Positions 9,410 through 18,024 of a stretch of 64,000 nt of DNA are shown here, in pieces; within the stretch, counting starts at the first letter, position 1, and the number at the start of each line of letters is the position of its first letter. The notes under the pieces were generated by a model. That model searched no databases and was not told where the DNA came from. It saw nothing but the letters and a program-made list of their open reading frames with translations. A program made the position numbers and the translations under genes. The DNA comes from Lichenicola cladoniae (lineage in GTDB: Bacteria; Pseudomonadota; Alphaproteobacteria; Acetobacterales; Acetobacteraceae), in contig NZ_CP053708.1 of the NCBI RefSeq assembly GCF_013201075.1, positions 4,221,501 to 4,285,500 of the forward strand. The letters run 5' to 3'.

Positions 9410-10459
9410 ATGCCACCAGATCACCGCCCCCCTCCCCGCGCGCCGCTCGGATCGCTGATTGTGATCGCGGCTGTCGTCGGCTGCACCGCCGCCGCGTTTG
9501 CCTACACCGCGGGCTGGCTGTCGCCGCACCGGCTCACTCCATCCCGGCTCGTGGCCGGTTTCGGCACGCCAACTGATCTGGGTCACCGCCGCAACCATGC
9601 GAAGGGCGTGTGCTTCACAGGACAATTCGAGTCCAGCGGCGCTGGTGCGGCCCTGTCCCGGGCGGTCGTTTTTGCGGCCGGCTCCTATCCGGTGGTGGGC
9701 CGCTTCAATCTCGGCACCCCGAACCCCGACGCCAAGGACGCCAGCGTCCGGGTGCGTGGACTCAGCATTCAGGTCAAGCCGCCGGGCGGACAGGAATGGC
9801 GCAGCGGGATGATCAACGCGCCGTTCTTTCCGGTTTCCACGCCGCAGGCTTTCTACTCGTTGTTGACCGCCAGTGGCTCGAAAGACCCGAATGCGATGGG
9901 GTCTTTCATCGCAGCAAACCCGGAGTTCAAGCCATTCGGCGTCTGGGCGAAGACCGGGCCGTGGACCGGCTCCTATGCCGAGGAACGTTATAACGGCTTG
10001 AATGCCTTCCGCTTCGTCGACGCCTCGGGCACGGCGCATGCCGTGCGCTGGTCTCTGTTGCCGGCGGCTCAGCCGGTCACGATCGATCCCGCCTCGCTCG
10101 ACGCCGGCGGTGCCGACGTGCTGGAGCAGGAGATCACCAAGCGGGTGCAGGCCGGCCCGGTGCGCTGGACCATGCAGGTAGCGGTGGCCGACCCCACCGA
10201 TCCGACCGCCGATCCTAGCAAGCCCTGGCCGGCCGATCGGCACACGGTCGATGTCGGCACGCTGGTGGTGAGCCAGGTGCAGCCGGAGCGCGACGGACCG
10301 TGCCGCGACATCAACTATGATCCGACCGTGCTCCCCGACGGGATCACCACCTCCGACGACCCCTTCCCGGCAACGCGGTCGGCGGCATACGCGGTGTCGT
10401 ACGACCGGCGTACAGCCGAGGCAGCCCATTATCCCCGCACCGAGGGAGCCAATCCATGA
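9410..10459 (+). CDS. membrane-anchored catalase-like heme peroxidase
   Basis: 349 residues. One N-terminal transmembrane or signal-anchor helix (about residues 14-33) is followed by a small catalase-fold domain: HAKGVCFTGQFESS carries the distal His region, then VVGRFNLGTPNPDAKDASVRVRGLSIQV and GMINAPFFPVSTPQAF. This is the short catalase-related peroxidase (SrpA-like) class, exported to the periplasm and using peroxide. Its last codons overlap the start of a cytochrome b561 gene by 4 bp (ATGA), a known pairing in which the b-type cytochrome supplies electrons. Electron transfer between the two is inference. Confidence 0.9.
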   Translation: MPPDHRPPPRAPLGSLIVIAAVVGCTAAAFAYTAGWLSPHRLTPSRLVAGFGTPTDLGHRRNHAKGVCFTGQFESSGAGAALSRAVVFAAGSYPVVGRFNLGTPNPDAKDASVRVRGLSIQVKPPGGQEWRSGMINAPFFPVSTPQAFYSLLTASGSKDPNAMGSFIAANPEFKPFGVWAKTGPWTGSYAEERYNGLNAFRFVDASGTAHAVRWSLLPAAQPVTIDPASLDAGGADVLEQEITKRVQAGPVRWTMQVAVADPTDPTADPSKPWPADRHTVDVGTLVVSQVQPERDGPCRDINYDPTVLPDGITTSDDPFPATRSAAYAVSYDRRTAEAAHYPRTEGANP

Positions 10460-11034
10460 CCCAGGTCGCCACTGCCACGACCGTCCGGCGGCGCTTTACC
10501 CCGCTTCAGCGCGGGCTGCACTGGCTGATGGCAGCCTGCATCCTCGCCATGCTGTTCATCGGCGTCGGCATGGTCTCGACGGTCAGCCAGCGCTACCTGA
10601 CCCTGGTCTCGATCCACAAGCCGCTCGGCATCGCCATCCTGCTGCTCGTGCTGGTCAGGATCGTGGTGCGCCTGCGCTCGGGCGCGCCGCCGCTGCCCGC
10701 AGACCTGCCGGAGCCGATGAAGCTCGCGGCGCATCTGTCGCACTACGCCTTCTATGCGCTGATGCTGGCGATGCCGCTGATCGGCTGGGGCATGCTGTCG
10801 GCGGCGGCCTATCCGGTGCAGGTGCTGGGCTTTATTCTGCCGCCGATCCTGCCGCAGAGCGACGCGTTGCACAGCCTGTTGTGGACCGCGCACCGTACCC
10901 TGGCCTTCGCGTTCTTCGCGTTGATCCTGCTTCATCTCGGTGCCGCGCTGTTTCATGCGCTGATCCGCCGCGACGGCGTATTCGAGGCGATGGCGCCGGT
11001 GCCGGACCATACCGTGGCTGGCCCGGGGGAATAG
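10456..11034 (+). CDS. cytochrome b561-type membrane protein
   Basis: 192 residues with four predicted membrane helices. The heme-ligand histidines are recognisable: LQRGLHWLMA in helix 1, SIHKPLGI at the start of helix 2, LAAHLSHYAFYA in helix 3 and LLWTAHRTLAFAFFALILLH in helix 4. It belongs to the bacterial b561 family, which passes electrons from quinol or another donor across the inner membrane. The start overlaps the catalase-like gene, so coupled translation and a shared complex are likely. Confidence 0.92.
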   Translation: MTQVATATTVRRRFTPLQRGLHWLMAACILAMLFIGVGMVSTVSQRYLTLVSIHKPLGIAILLLVLVRIVVRLRSGAPPLPADLPEPMKLAAHLSHYAFYALMLAMPLIGWGMLSAAAYPVQVLGFILPPILPQSDALHSLLWTAHRTLAFAFFALILLHLGAALFHALIRRDGVFEAMAPVPDHTVAGPGE

Positions 11035-11170
11035 CCGGGACGACAGGCGTTTTGGCCCTATCGCCTGCGCATCGAGCCGTCGTCTTACGGGCATCATCGG
11101 ACGACACGGTGGTCATCCGAGGCAGCGGATGCCCTATGGTGCTCGCAGCAATATTGGAAACATCCATCCC

Positions 11171-11377
11171 ATGAAAATCAGCGCGCGCAACCAGATCAAG
11201 GGCAAGATCACATCGGTGACGAAGGGTGCGACCACGGGGCATGTCCACATCGATATCGGCAACGGCACGATCGTTCACGCGTCGATCACCAACGAAGCCA
11301 TCGATGACCTCGCCCTGAAGGTCGGCGACGATGCGATTGCCGTCATCAAGTCGTCCGACGTGATGATCGCCGTCTAG
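11171..11377 (+). CDS. molybdopterin/molybdate-binding Mop (TOBE) protein
   Basis: A 68-residue single TOBE domain: MKISARNQIKGKITSVTKGA then VHIDIGNGTIVHASITN and IAVIKSSDVMIAV, matching the Mop fold that oligomerises and binds molybdate. The ATG at 11171 is the start that gives the canonical N-terminus. The gene is separated by 2 bp from the next gene, an exported molybdopterin-fold protein, and lies about 2.4 kb from modABC, making a molybdenum neighbourhood. Confidence 0.9.
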   Translation: MKISARNQIKGKITSVTKGATTGHVHIDIGNGTIVHASITNEAIDDLALKVGDDAIAVIKSSDVMIAV

Positions 11378-11379
11378 CA

Positions 11380-11910
11380 ATGGTCGGCGACCGCGCCCTG
11401 GACTCCCGCCAACGCACGGGCCCGATACTGGCCTCGCTTCTGCTGGTGGGCGGGTTCGTCGCGGGACATGGTTCGCAGGCGCGCGCAGCCGAGCAACCGG
11501 TGGCATCGGCCGGGCTGTCGATAGAGGGGCGCGTCGTCCACCGCCAGGTCGTCACGCTTGCGGAGCTGCAAGGCCTGCCCGCCGTCACACTGACGATCGA
11601 CGATCCGGGGCATGCATCCGCGCACAAGGTCTATACCGAGGCGTTGCTCTGGACGCTCGTAAGCAAGGCCGGTCCCGTCGATGCCCCCGGCCAGAAGACG
11701 CGTCTCCAGCACGTGCTGCTCGCGCGTGGGCGTGACGGATACGCGGTGGCGTTGTCGCTCGCCGAGATCGACCCGTCCTTCGAGGGAAAGCAGGTCATCG
11801 TCGCCTATAGTCAGGACGGCACGGCTACGCACGACCTGCGCCTTGTCGTTCCGAACGACAGGAAAGCAGGACGCGCCGTGAAGAACTTCGCCGCTATCGA
11901 AGTCCGGTAG
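11380..11910 (+). CDS. exported molybdopterin-oxidoreductase-fold protein
   Basis: 176 residues. An N-terminal signal peptide (about 13-35, ending ARAA) precedes a domain resembling the sulfite-oxidase-type molybdopterin-binding fold: VTLAELQGLPAVTLTI, then YTEALLWTLVSKAG and LARGRDGYAVALSLAEIDP, ending in KNFAAIEVR. It lacks the usual cofactor-ligating Cys, so it may be a cofactor-free relative or binding protein. It starts 2 bp after the Mop gene, suggesting one transcript. Confidence 0.75.
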   Translation: MVGDRALDSRQRTGPILASLLLVGGFVAGHGSQARAAEQPVASAGLSIEGRVVHRQVVTLAELQGLPAVTLTIDDPGHASAHKVYTEALLWTLVSKAGPVDAPGQKTRLQHVLLARGRDGYAVALSLAEIDPSFEGKQVIVAYSQDGTATHDLRLVVPNDRKAGRAVKNFAAIEVR

Positions 11911-11974
11911 CGCGTCCCGCATGAAGCAGGTGGCTTCAACCGCGGGACGTTCGCCCCGCGCCCGGGACGCGTCG

Positions 11975-12661
11975 TCAGACCTGTTCCGTCATCTTCAACA
12001 GAACCAGCCTGCGCCGCTGGATAAGGCGCGACAGACCGACGCCGATCGCCGCCAGCGGCGTCAGCACGCCGCAGGCAAGCAGGATCCAGCCGGATCCGCC
12101 ACACCAGATGGCGACCGGGACCACAAGCATCGCATCGTCGGGATCGAAGCTTCGGATCACCGGAGACCTCTGCCGCGTCCCGGCATGGGGAGGGTCCATT
12201 GCGAGCTGACCGAACGTAAGAACCGTCGACACCGCGCCCGACAGGCCGAGGACCGGTCCGGCCAGGGGCTGCAACCCGAGATCCAGTGGCAGCGCGGACG
12301 CCGCGCCGAACCCCAGCCCGATGAAGATCAGCGAGGTGGCGATGCAGTCGGAGATCAGGTCGAACCTGAACCCGAACTGGCTGAACCGGCGCGACTGTCT
12401 CGCCAGCTCGCCATCGGCACGATCCAGCAGGGCGGACAGAAGAAACAGCCCGGCTCCGACCATCATCGGTCCGCCGGCCTGGGTCACGCAGACGGCAGCC
12501 GCCAGCCCGGTGGCCAGGCGCAACAGGGTCAAGGCATCGGGGGTCACGGGTGTCTTGACGAGAAGGCCGACAGGACGCCGTAAGGCACGATGGATGAGTG
12601 TCTGGTGGCTCAGGATCGTTTCCTCTGTACCAACACAAATTGGCGTGTACGAAGGCCGCAT
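11975..12661 (-). CDS. CDP-alcohol phosphatidyltransferase family membrane protein
   Basis: About 228 residues from the ATG at 12661; the start is uncertain because the frame remains open upstream and no strong ribosome site is seen. The catalytic signature D-x2-D-G-x2-A-R-x8-G-x3-D-x3-D is complete in the stretch beginning DRADGELAR and ending FGFRFDLISD. Several hydrophobic helices surround it. The family joins a CDP-activated lipid to an alcohol (phosphatidylglycerophosphate, phosphatidylserine, phosphatidylcholine or inositol lipids). Which alcohol is used cannot be read from the sequence. Confidence 0.85.
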   Translation of the reverse strand: MRPSYTPICVGTEETILSHQTLIHRALRRPVGLLVKTPVTPDALTLLRLATGLAAAVCVTQAGGPMMVGAGLFLLSALLDRADGELARQSRRFSQFGFRFDLISDCIATSLIFIGLGFGAASALPLDLGLQPLAGPVLGLSGAVSTVLTFGQLAMDPPHAGTRQRSPVIRSFDPDDAMLVVPVAIWCGGSGWILLACGVLTPLAAIGVGLSRLIQRRRLVLLKMTEQV

Positions 12662-12819
12662 GCAAGCCGGCATACCGCAGGGAAGGGCTTGGCCATGAAC
12701 GGGCCCGTGGCGTAGAGCTTGAACCGAACCGGGCAGCTGGGCGTTCGGTAATCGGCCGTCGAACAAGGCCATCGATACAGACCCGGGCAAAAAGCGTCCG
12801 GGTCCAGGGGAGAATTCGC

Positions 12820-13041
12820 GTGCGCGCCTTTCAGGGACAATTTTCGGATAACCAGCCGATCCGCCGCAATGTGGTGGAAAAGCAGAAGCAGCTGCGCGAC
12901 CTTCGCGAAACGCTCGCCACCATGAAGGCCCATACCGCGCCGACCTTGCGGGACAGCGTCCGCAAGCGGATCAACGAGCTCGAGATCGAGCTGCGCGGGA
13001 CGACTCCGTCATCGCCACCGCCACCGCGCCGGCCAGCCTGA
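12820..13041 (+). CDS. small coiled-coil protein
   Basis: 73 residues from a GTG with an excellent ribosome site (AGGGGAG seven bases upstream). A helical middle (RRNVVEKQKQLRDLRETLA and SVRKRINELEIELRG) is followed by a Pro-rich end. There is no signal peptide. The function is unknown; the pattern is like short DUF465/SlyX-style coiled coils, but I do not recognise a family. Confidence 0.6.
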   Translation: MRAFQGQFSDNQPIRRNVVEKQKQLRDLRETLATMKAHTAPTLRDSVRKRINELEIELRGTTPSSPPPPRRPA

Positions 13042-13151
13042 ACGATCGGGCCAGGGACCATAATCCCATCGCAAGGCTTACGGGGCAGTCCCGTGCTTGT
13101 CGTGTAAGCGGGCATATCCGGTCGAACGATGCCGTCCGACCGGACTCTGCT

Positions 13152-13817
13152 TTAGTCGAACTCGGTCGGCAGGTCCGGCCGGGCGCGATGCTCGAACAAA
13201 CGTGCGATCTGGTGCGACAGGATGCGTCCGGTCGAGAGGTCCTGCGGGATTTCGTCTCTTGCGAAGAACCGGGCGTCGCTGGTTTCGATGTTGGGCGCCA
13301 TGCCGGCAGCCTCGTCGCCGGGAGCCTCGTCGAGCAGCTCGCAGATGAAGAACAGCTTGTAGATCGAGAACGGACCGGCCGGATGATGTCCCTGCCGGCC
13401 GCGGTCATGCACCAGGGCCAGCTTGGTCGCCCGGACTAGGTAACCAGACTCCTCGGCCACTTCGCGCACCGCGCATTCGGACGCGGTCTGGTTGACGTCG
13501 GCCCAGCCACCCGGAATGGTCCAGCGACCCTGGTCGGCCAGTTCGCGGACCATGAGCAGCCGTCCGTCCCGGTCGAACACCGCGCCGCGCACATCCACCT
13601 TCGGCGTCGCATATCCAGTCTCGGCTGCGAAAAGCTGCTGCAGTTCCGCAGCACTCCCCGCAAGCGGGCTCGAGGCCGCCATCATCCGTGCGGCCAGGGC
13701 GGTCAGCGACCGGTAGCGCTCGACATCGTAGGGGTCGCAGGTGAAGGCGAGGCCGCTCTGCGCCACCGCCTGGATCTCGCGTGCCCACAGCAGCCAGTCC
13801 GGCTCGCTATTCGTCAT
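13152..13817 (-). CDS. NUDIX hydrolase with N-terminal helical domain
   Basis: 221 residues from the ATG at 13817 (an in-frame ATG lies 15 bases upstream). Residues 1-60 resemble the NUDIX N-terminal domain of ADP-ribose/UDP-sugar pyrophosphatase-like proteins; the NUDIX box follows as GGWADVNQTASECAVREVAE then ESGY. The REVAEE metal-binding glutamates are intact, but the first box Glu is Gln. The start overlaps the end of modC by 11 bp, so it is the last gene of the mod operon. Substrate is probably a nucleoside diphosphate derivative. Confidence 0.88.
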   Translation of the reverse strand: MTNSEPDWLLWAREIQAVAQSGLAFTCDPYDVERYRSLTALAARMMAASSPLAGSAAELQQLFAAETGYATPKVDVRGAVFDRDGRLLMVRELADQGRWTIPGGWADVNQTASECAVREVAEESGYLVRATKLALVHDRGRQGHHPAGPFSIYKLFFICELLDEAPGDEAAGMAPNIETSDARFFARDEIPQDLSTGRILSHQIARLFEHRARPDLPTEFD

Positions 13818-14967
13818 GACCAATTCCTCCATCCAGCACGACGATCGACACCGTCTTGATCAACGCGGTCAGTCGCGCCCCCGGGACCAGTCCGAGCCGG
13901 TGCACCGAGTCCCGGGTCACCCGCGCCAGGATGACTGCCGCGCCCGGACTTTCGCTGTCCGGTTCGAGCACCACCACCGCCAACGCATCCGTGCCGACCG
14001 GTTGCACGGCGCGCACCCTCACAGGGACCATGTTCTGCGCACTGGTGACGATCGGCACCGCCTCCGGAAGCCGCAGCAGCACGACCTCGCGCGCTGGGAT
14101 GGTGAGCCGCAGCCTGGTGCCGACCGGATGCAGGGTCGGCTCCACCTGCCCGGCTGCCGGCTGGACCACAGAGAGGGTGAAGCCACCGGCCGATACGCTG
14201 GCCAGGCCGCGCTCGGCGTCCTGGCCACAGACGACCGCATCCAGCAAGGCGGACGCATCCTCGCGTTCGGCCAGCCGTCCCGATGCCAGCAGGTCGGCCA
14301 CCGGTCCGCAGGCCTCGACGCGGCCATCCTCGACCAGGGCCAGCGTGTCGCAGAGCCGCACGACCTCGTCGAGCGCGTGCGTCACATACAGGATCGGCAG
14401 GAGGAGCCGGTCCCTGAGCCGGCCGAGATAGAACAGGATCTCGTGGCGGCGGGCCTGGTCCAGGCCGGATAGCGGCTCGTCCATCGCCAGCAGGACCGGC
14501 CGCGACAACAGGGCGCGCCCGATCGCGACGCGCTGCCGCTCGCCGCCGGAGAGCGCATGGGTACGCCGGCCAAGCAACCGTTCCAGGCCGAGCAGCACCG
14601 ACACCTCCTCGAAACCGGGCAGGCCTTCGGCATGGCCGGGCGGAGGGGCCCGATCGGCGCCGTAGCGGAGGTTTCCGGCCACCGAGAGATGCGGGAACAG
14701 GCGGCTATCCTGGAAGACCATGCCGATGCGGCGCGCTTCCGGCCTGACCCAGATCCCGGAACCCGACAGGATGCGGGTGCCGACCCGGATGTCGCTGCGA
14801 TCGGGCCGGAAGGTGCCGCACAGGGCGGCGACCAGCGTGCTCTTGCCCGCACCCGACGGCCCGAACAGGCCGACGATGCCGGGCAGCGGGGCGGACAGAG
14901 CGAGGTCAAGGGTCCGGCCGGTGGCGAAGCGGTGCCGCAGCGCGATCTCGAGCGTATCCGGTGTCAC
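13807..14967 (-). CDS. modC: molybdate ABC transporter ATP-binding protein
   Basis: 386 residues from a GTG whose first bases overlap the modB stop codon (GTGTGA arrangement). Walker A GPSGAGKST, Q-loop MVFQDSRLFPHLSV, signature LSGGERQRVAIGRALL, Walker B LLAMDEPLSGLD and switch His in VTHALDEV are all present. A C-terminal TOBE/Mop domain occupies about residues 290-380. It powers molybdate import through ModB. A longer upstream reading frame exists but is a shadow of modB. Confidence 0.95.
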   Translation of the reverse strand: MTPDTLEIALRHRFATGRTLDLALSAPLPGIVGLFGPSGAGKSTLVAALCGTFRPDRSDIRVGTRILSGSGIWVRPEARRIGMVFQDSRLFPHLSVAGNLRYGADRAPPPGHAEGLPGFEEVSVLLGLERLLGRRTHALSGGERQRVAIGRALLSRPVLLAMDEPLSGLDQARRHEILFYLGRLRDRLLLPILYVTHALDEVVRLCDTLALVEDGRVEACGPVADLLASGRLAEREDASALLDAVVCGQDAERGLASVSAGGFTLSVVQPAAGQVEPTLHPVGTRLRLTIPAREVVLLRLPEAVPIVTSAQNMVPVRVRAVQPVGTDALAVVVLEPDSESPGAAVILARVTRDSVHRLGLVPGARLTALIKTVSIVVLDGGIGHDE

Positions 14968-15653
14968 ACCTGCCCGACCCGGCGGAGGCGGCGCAGCAGC
15001 AGTTCCGAGACCAGCAGCCCGGCCAGGGCCAGCAGAAGCGAGACCGTCGCCAGCCGGGCCGCGGTCGCCTCGCCACCGGGAACCTGCAGGGCGGCGTAGA
15101 TGGCGAGCGGCAGGGTCTGGGTACGGCCGGGGATGCTGGCGGCGAAGGTGATGACCGCGCCGAACTCGCCAAGGCTGGCGGCATAGCCGATCGCCGCCGC
15201 GGCCAGCACGCCGGGAGCCGCGAGCGGCAGGGTGACGCTCAGGAACCGGTCGAGCGGCCTGGCACCGAGTCCGGCCGCCGCGTCGAGCAGTCCGGGATCG
15301 ATCGCCTCGAGAGACAGGCGGATCGTGCGCACCATCAGCGGCAGCGTCATGACGCCGGTGGCCAGCGCGGCGCCGGTCGTGGTGAAGACCAGCCGGGCGT
15401 GGAACAGCCGCCACAACAGCCCACCGATCGGGCCGTGCAGCCCGAGCAGCACCAGCAGCAGCCAGCCGGTCACCACCGGTGGCAGCACCATTGGCAGGTG
15501 AACCAGCGCATCGAGCAGGGGGCGCCCGATCAGCCGTGGCCGCGCCAGCACCCAGGCCAGCAGCAGTGCCACCGGCAGCGTTCCCGCCACCGCCATGAAT
15601 GCGACCTTCAGGGTGAGCCGGACCGCAACCCACTGATCCGGCTCAAGCAGCAT
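14964..15653 (-). CDS. modB: molybdate ABC transporter permease
   Basis: 229 residues from the ATG at 15653; a TTG 21 bases upstream is the alternative. About five to six membrane helices are visible. The ABC-permease EAA loop is recognisable in LLDAAAGLGARPLDRFLSVT followed by LPLAAPG. It forms the inner-membrane channel for molybdate with ModC. It is overlapped by modC and separated from modA by 65 bp containing two hairpins. Confidence 0.94.
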   Translation of the reverse strand: MLLEPDQWVAVRLTLKVAFMAVAGTLPVALLLAWVLARPRLIGRPLLDALVHLPMVLPPVVTGWLLLVLLGLHGPIGGLLWRLFHARLVFTTTGAALATGVMTLPLMVRTIRLSLEAIDPGLLDAAAGLGARPLDRFLSVTLPLAAPGVLAAAAIGYAASLGEFGAVITFAASIPGRTQTLPLAIYAALQVPGGEATAARLATVSLLLALAGLLVSELLLRRLRRVGQV

Positions 15654-15677
15654 CGACCCTCGAACCGTTTCCAAAGG

Positions 15678-15711
15678 CCCGCCTCTGGCGGGGTGTGGGG
15701 CAGAGCCCCAC
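15678..15711. repeat. tandem GC-rich hairpins between modA and modB
   Basis: Two adjacent perfect stem-loops: 6-bp arms at 15678-15683 and 15687-15692 with a 3-base loop, then 7-bp arms at 15695-15701 and 15705-15711 with a 3-base loop. Neither has a T-run. They lie inside the mod operon, so they are more likely a REP-like mRNA-stability or attenuation element than a full terminator. Confidence 0.65.
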
Positions 15712-15718
15712 GCTCAAA

Positions 15719-16528
15719 TCATTTCCCAACGGTCAAAAACCCCGCCTTGCGAAACGCCTGCTTCGCAGCGTCGGTGCTCAGGAACGCCAGGAACCGCCCT
15801 GCATCATCCGCGTCCCCGGCATTCTGCAGCACTGCCGCCGGGTAGACGATGGCGTCATGGCTGTCGTCCGGGAAGGTTCCGGCGATCCCGAGGCCGGGCG
15901 CTGCCGTGACGTCGCTGGCATAGACGATGCCGGCCGGAGCCTCGCCGCGCTCGACCAGCAGCAGCGCCGCGCGAACGTTCTCGGCAGGCGCCAGGCGAGC
16001 CGAAACCGAGTTCCACAGTCCGAGCTTGGTCAGTGCCTGCCTGGCATAGATCCCTGCCGGCACCGAGGCCGGATCGCCGACGGCGAGGCGCCCGCCCGGG
16101 CCGATGATGCCCACGAGATCCAGCCCCGGGGCGATCGTCACCGGCTTGAGCGCGTTGCTCCGTTCGACCAGCACCAGGCTGTTGCCGAGCAGGGTTTCGC
16201 GGCTGTCGGTGCGGATCAGGTGGCGGGTGGCGAGCCAGTCCATCCATTTGAGGTCGGCCGAGATGAACAGGTCGGCGGGAGCGCCCTGCTCCACCTGCTT
16301 GGCCAGCACCGAGCTGGACGCGAACGACAGGGTCGGCGCTGGAAGACCCTGGGCTACCCAAAGGGTGGCAATCTTGCGCATCGCATCGGTCAGGCTGGCG
16401 GCGGCGAACACGGTGACTGTGCGTTGGGGGGCCGGCGCCGCCTGCGCCGGACCTGCGATACCGAGCGCAAGCGCGAGCAGCATCACGATCCGCCGGCTGT
16501 TTTCACCCAATGTCATCGGTCGCTCCAT
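15719..16528 (-). CDS. modA: molybdate ABC transporter substrate-binding protein
   Basis: 269 residues from the ATG at 16528 (a second ATG at 16516 would also work). A signal peptide (ending AGPAQA) is followed by TVFAAASLTDAMRKIA, the Ser-containing oxyanion loop of ModA, then FASSSVLAKQVEQGAPADLF, the second ligand loop. A later GIVYASD matches the family. It captures molybdate or tungstate in the periplasm for ModBC. It is first in the operon modA-modB-modC-nudix and diverges from thiM, whose start is 68 bp away. Confidence 0.95.
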   Translation of the reverse strand: MERPMTLGENSRRIVMLLALALGIAGPAQAAPAPQRTVTVFAAASLTDAMRKIATLWVAQGLPAPTLSFASSSVLAKQVEQGAPADLFISADLKWMDWLATRHLIRTDSRETLLGNSLVLVERSNALKPVTIAPGLDLVGIIGPGGRLAVGDPASVPAGIYARQALTKLGLWNSVSARLAPAENVRAALLLVERGEAPAGIVYASDVTAAPGLGIAGTFPDDSHDAIVYPAAVLQNAGDADDAGRFLAFLSTDAAKQAFRKAGFLTVGK

Positions 16529-16596
16529 CGTCCGCCACCATCTTAGCCTATAGCCCGGGTGCGCCCATCCGGGTGCTTGCGGATCGGACCTCCTGA

Positions 16597-17493
16597 ATGG
16601 CAATATTTTCCGCCGCGTCATCCGCTGCGTCATCCGCTGCGTCGCCTGGCGCGGTTGCCGCCACGCTCCGGCGGGTGCGCGAGCGGGCGCCGCTCATACA
16701 CAACATCACCAACGTGGTCGTCACCAACAGCACCGCGAATGCCCTGCTGGCGATCGGCGCGTCGCCGGCGATGGTCGAGGCGGCGGAAGAGGTGGCCGAG
16801 TTCGCACGGATCGCCGATGCGCTGGTGATCAACCTCGGCACGATGACGCCGGCACGGGGGCACGCGATGGACCTCGCTGCTGCCGCGGCGCGGGAGGCCG
16901 GGACACCGTGGGTGCTGGATCCGGTGGCGGTCGGGGCATTGTCCTACCGCTCGCAGGTCGCGGTCGGGCTGCTGGCGCATGCGCCGCAGGTGGTCCGCGG
17001 CAACGGATCGGAGATCCTGGCCCTGGAAGCGCTCTCGGCCACCGACGGAGACGGGGTCGGGGTCGGGGGCCGGGGCGTCGACAGCGCCCATGGGTCCGAA
17101 CTGGCGGTGGAGGCGGCGATGCGGCTGGCAGCCAGGACCGGCGCGGTGGTTGCGGTCAGTGGGGCGACCGACCTCATCACCGATGGGTGCCAGGTGGTCG
17201 GCGTTCGCAACGGACATCCGATGATGCAGCGGGTCACCGGGCTGGGCTGCACGGCAACCGCCCTGATCGGGGCTTGCCTGGCGGTGGAGCCGGACGCGTT
17301 GGCGGCCTCGGTGCATGGCATGGTACTGATCGGCTTGGCCGGCGAGCTCGCCGCGGAGCGCTCGCGTGGTCCCGGTTCGCTGCAGATGGAACTACTGGAT
17401 GCACTCTACCAGTTGGACGATGCCATGCTTACGGCGCGGACAATGATCGTTCCGGTTATGCCTGGTGACCAACTAATCAATCTTCATTCATGA
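16597..17493 (+). CDS. thiM: hydroxyethylthiazole kinase
   Basis: 298 residues. Diagnostic parts: PLIHNITNVVVTNSTANALL at the substrate site, ALVINLGTMTP, WVLDPVAVGAL, the anion-hole region VRGNGSEI and the catalytic GLGCTATALIGACLA. It phosphorylates hydroxyethylthiazole in thiamine salvage. There is an Ala/Ser-rich extension of about 15 residues at the N-terminus. The 68-bp gap to divergent modA leaves no room for a TPP riboswitch, and no thiE/thiD neighbour is present. Confidence 0.94.
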   Translation: MAIFSAASSAASSAASPGAVAATLRRVRERAPLIHNITNVVVTNSTANALLAIGASPAMVEAAEEVAEFARIADALVINLGTMTPARGHAMDLAAAAAREAGTPWVLDPVAVGALSYRSQVAVGLLAHAPQVVRGNGSEILALEALSATDGDGVGVGGRGVDSAHGSELAVEAAMRLAARTGAVVAVSGATDLITDGCQVVGVRNGHPMMQRVTGLGCTATALIGACLAVEPDALAASVHGMVLIGLAGELAAERSRGPGSLQMELLDALYQLDDAMLTARTMIVPVMPGDQLINLHS

Positions 17494-18024
17494 CTATGGA
17501 AACTTTTTGTGAAATCGCGACTGTGCCCCACGGTTCAAGTTGACAGCAGATGATCTATGCAGAAGAAGATCGGATATCGGGCTGAACGCGATTCAGCTCT
17601 ATCCCCCTGGGATTATTCCAATTCGGCTGATCCGGCCCAAATACCTAGATTTGTTTTCAGCAACTGCCTGACGCGGCAATAACTTGTCTCTTCGTGCCCT
17701 GTCATGCAGCGGCCTTTCAGCATTGTAACACTGCCTCCGCTTGCCTTGCGGTCAGTATTAGGTATATTGGACCTCTGCTTGACGAAAAAGTGTATCCTCG
17801 TTCAGGATGCGCCCATCCTGAACCGGACGGTCATCAACTATACTCATGGATATGAACTGATCTTCAGGATCCATATCCGGGCGGCCATGCGATAGGACAA
17901 TCGTGTTCCGATTGGACCGCATCCAAAGTGGTGGTCAGGCCTGCGGTTTCGAAAGCACCGGACGCAGAGAGCGCGACGGATCGTTGGACAAGCTTTTATT
18001 TACACACATGCAAAGACGTGGACT
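17494..18024. other. AT-richer gene-poor stretch
   Basis: 531 bp between thiM and a coiled-coil gene. I see no convincing gene; the longest open frame (17704-17895) has no recognisable family or ribosome site. The base composition is visibly less GC-rich than the surroundings. It contains a perfect hairpin at 17800-17823 and a weaker inverted repeat at 17848-17878. Confidence 0.5.
17800..17823. repeat. perfect 10-bp stem-loop
   Basis: Arms GTTCAGGATG (17800-17809) and CATCCTGAAC (17814-17823) with a 4-base loop, not followed by a T-run. Just downstream GGATATG (17848-17854) pairs with CATATCC (17872-17878), and a second CAGGAT lies in that loop. It could be an operator or small-RNA element; role unknown. 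Confidence 0.5.

Noticed and set aside
7070-10429. A 1119-codon open frame antisense to the TonB receptor and catalase genes
   Set aside because: It arises from GC-rich codon bias of the real genes; composition is Arg/Gly/Ala/His-heavy with no motif, and the + strand genes are well supported.
16529-16596. TPP riboswitch before thiM
   Set aside because: Only 68 bp separate thiM from modA and no THI-box sequence is visible.
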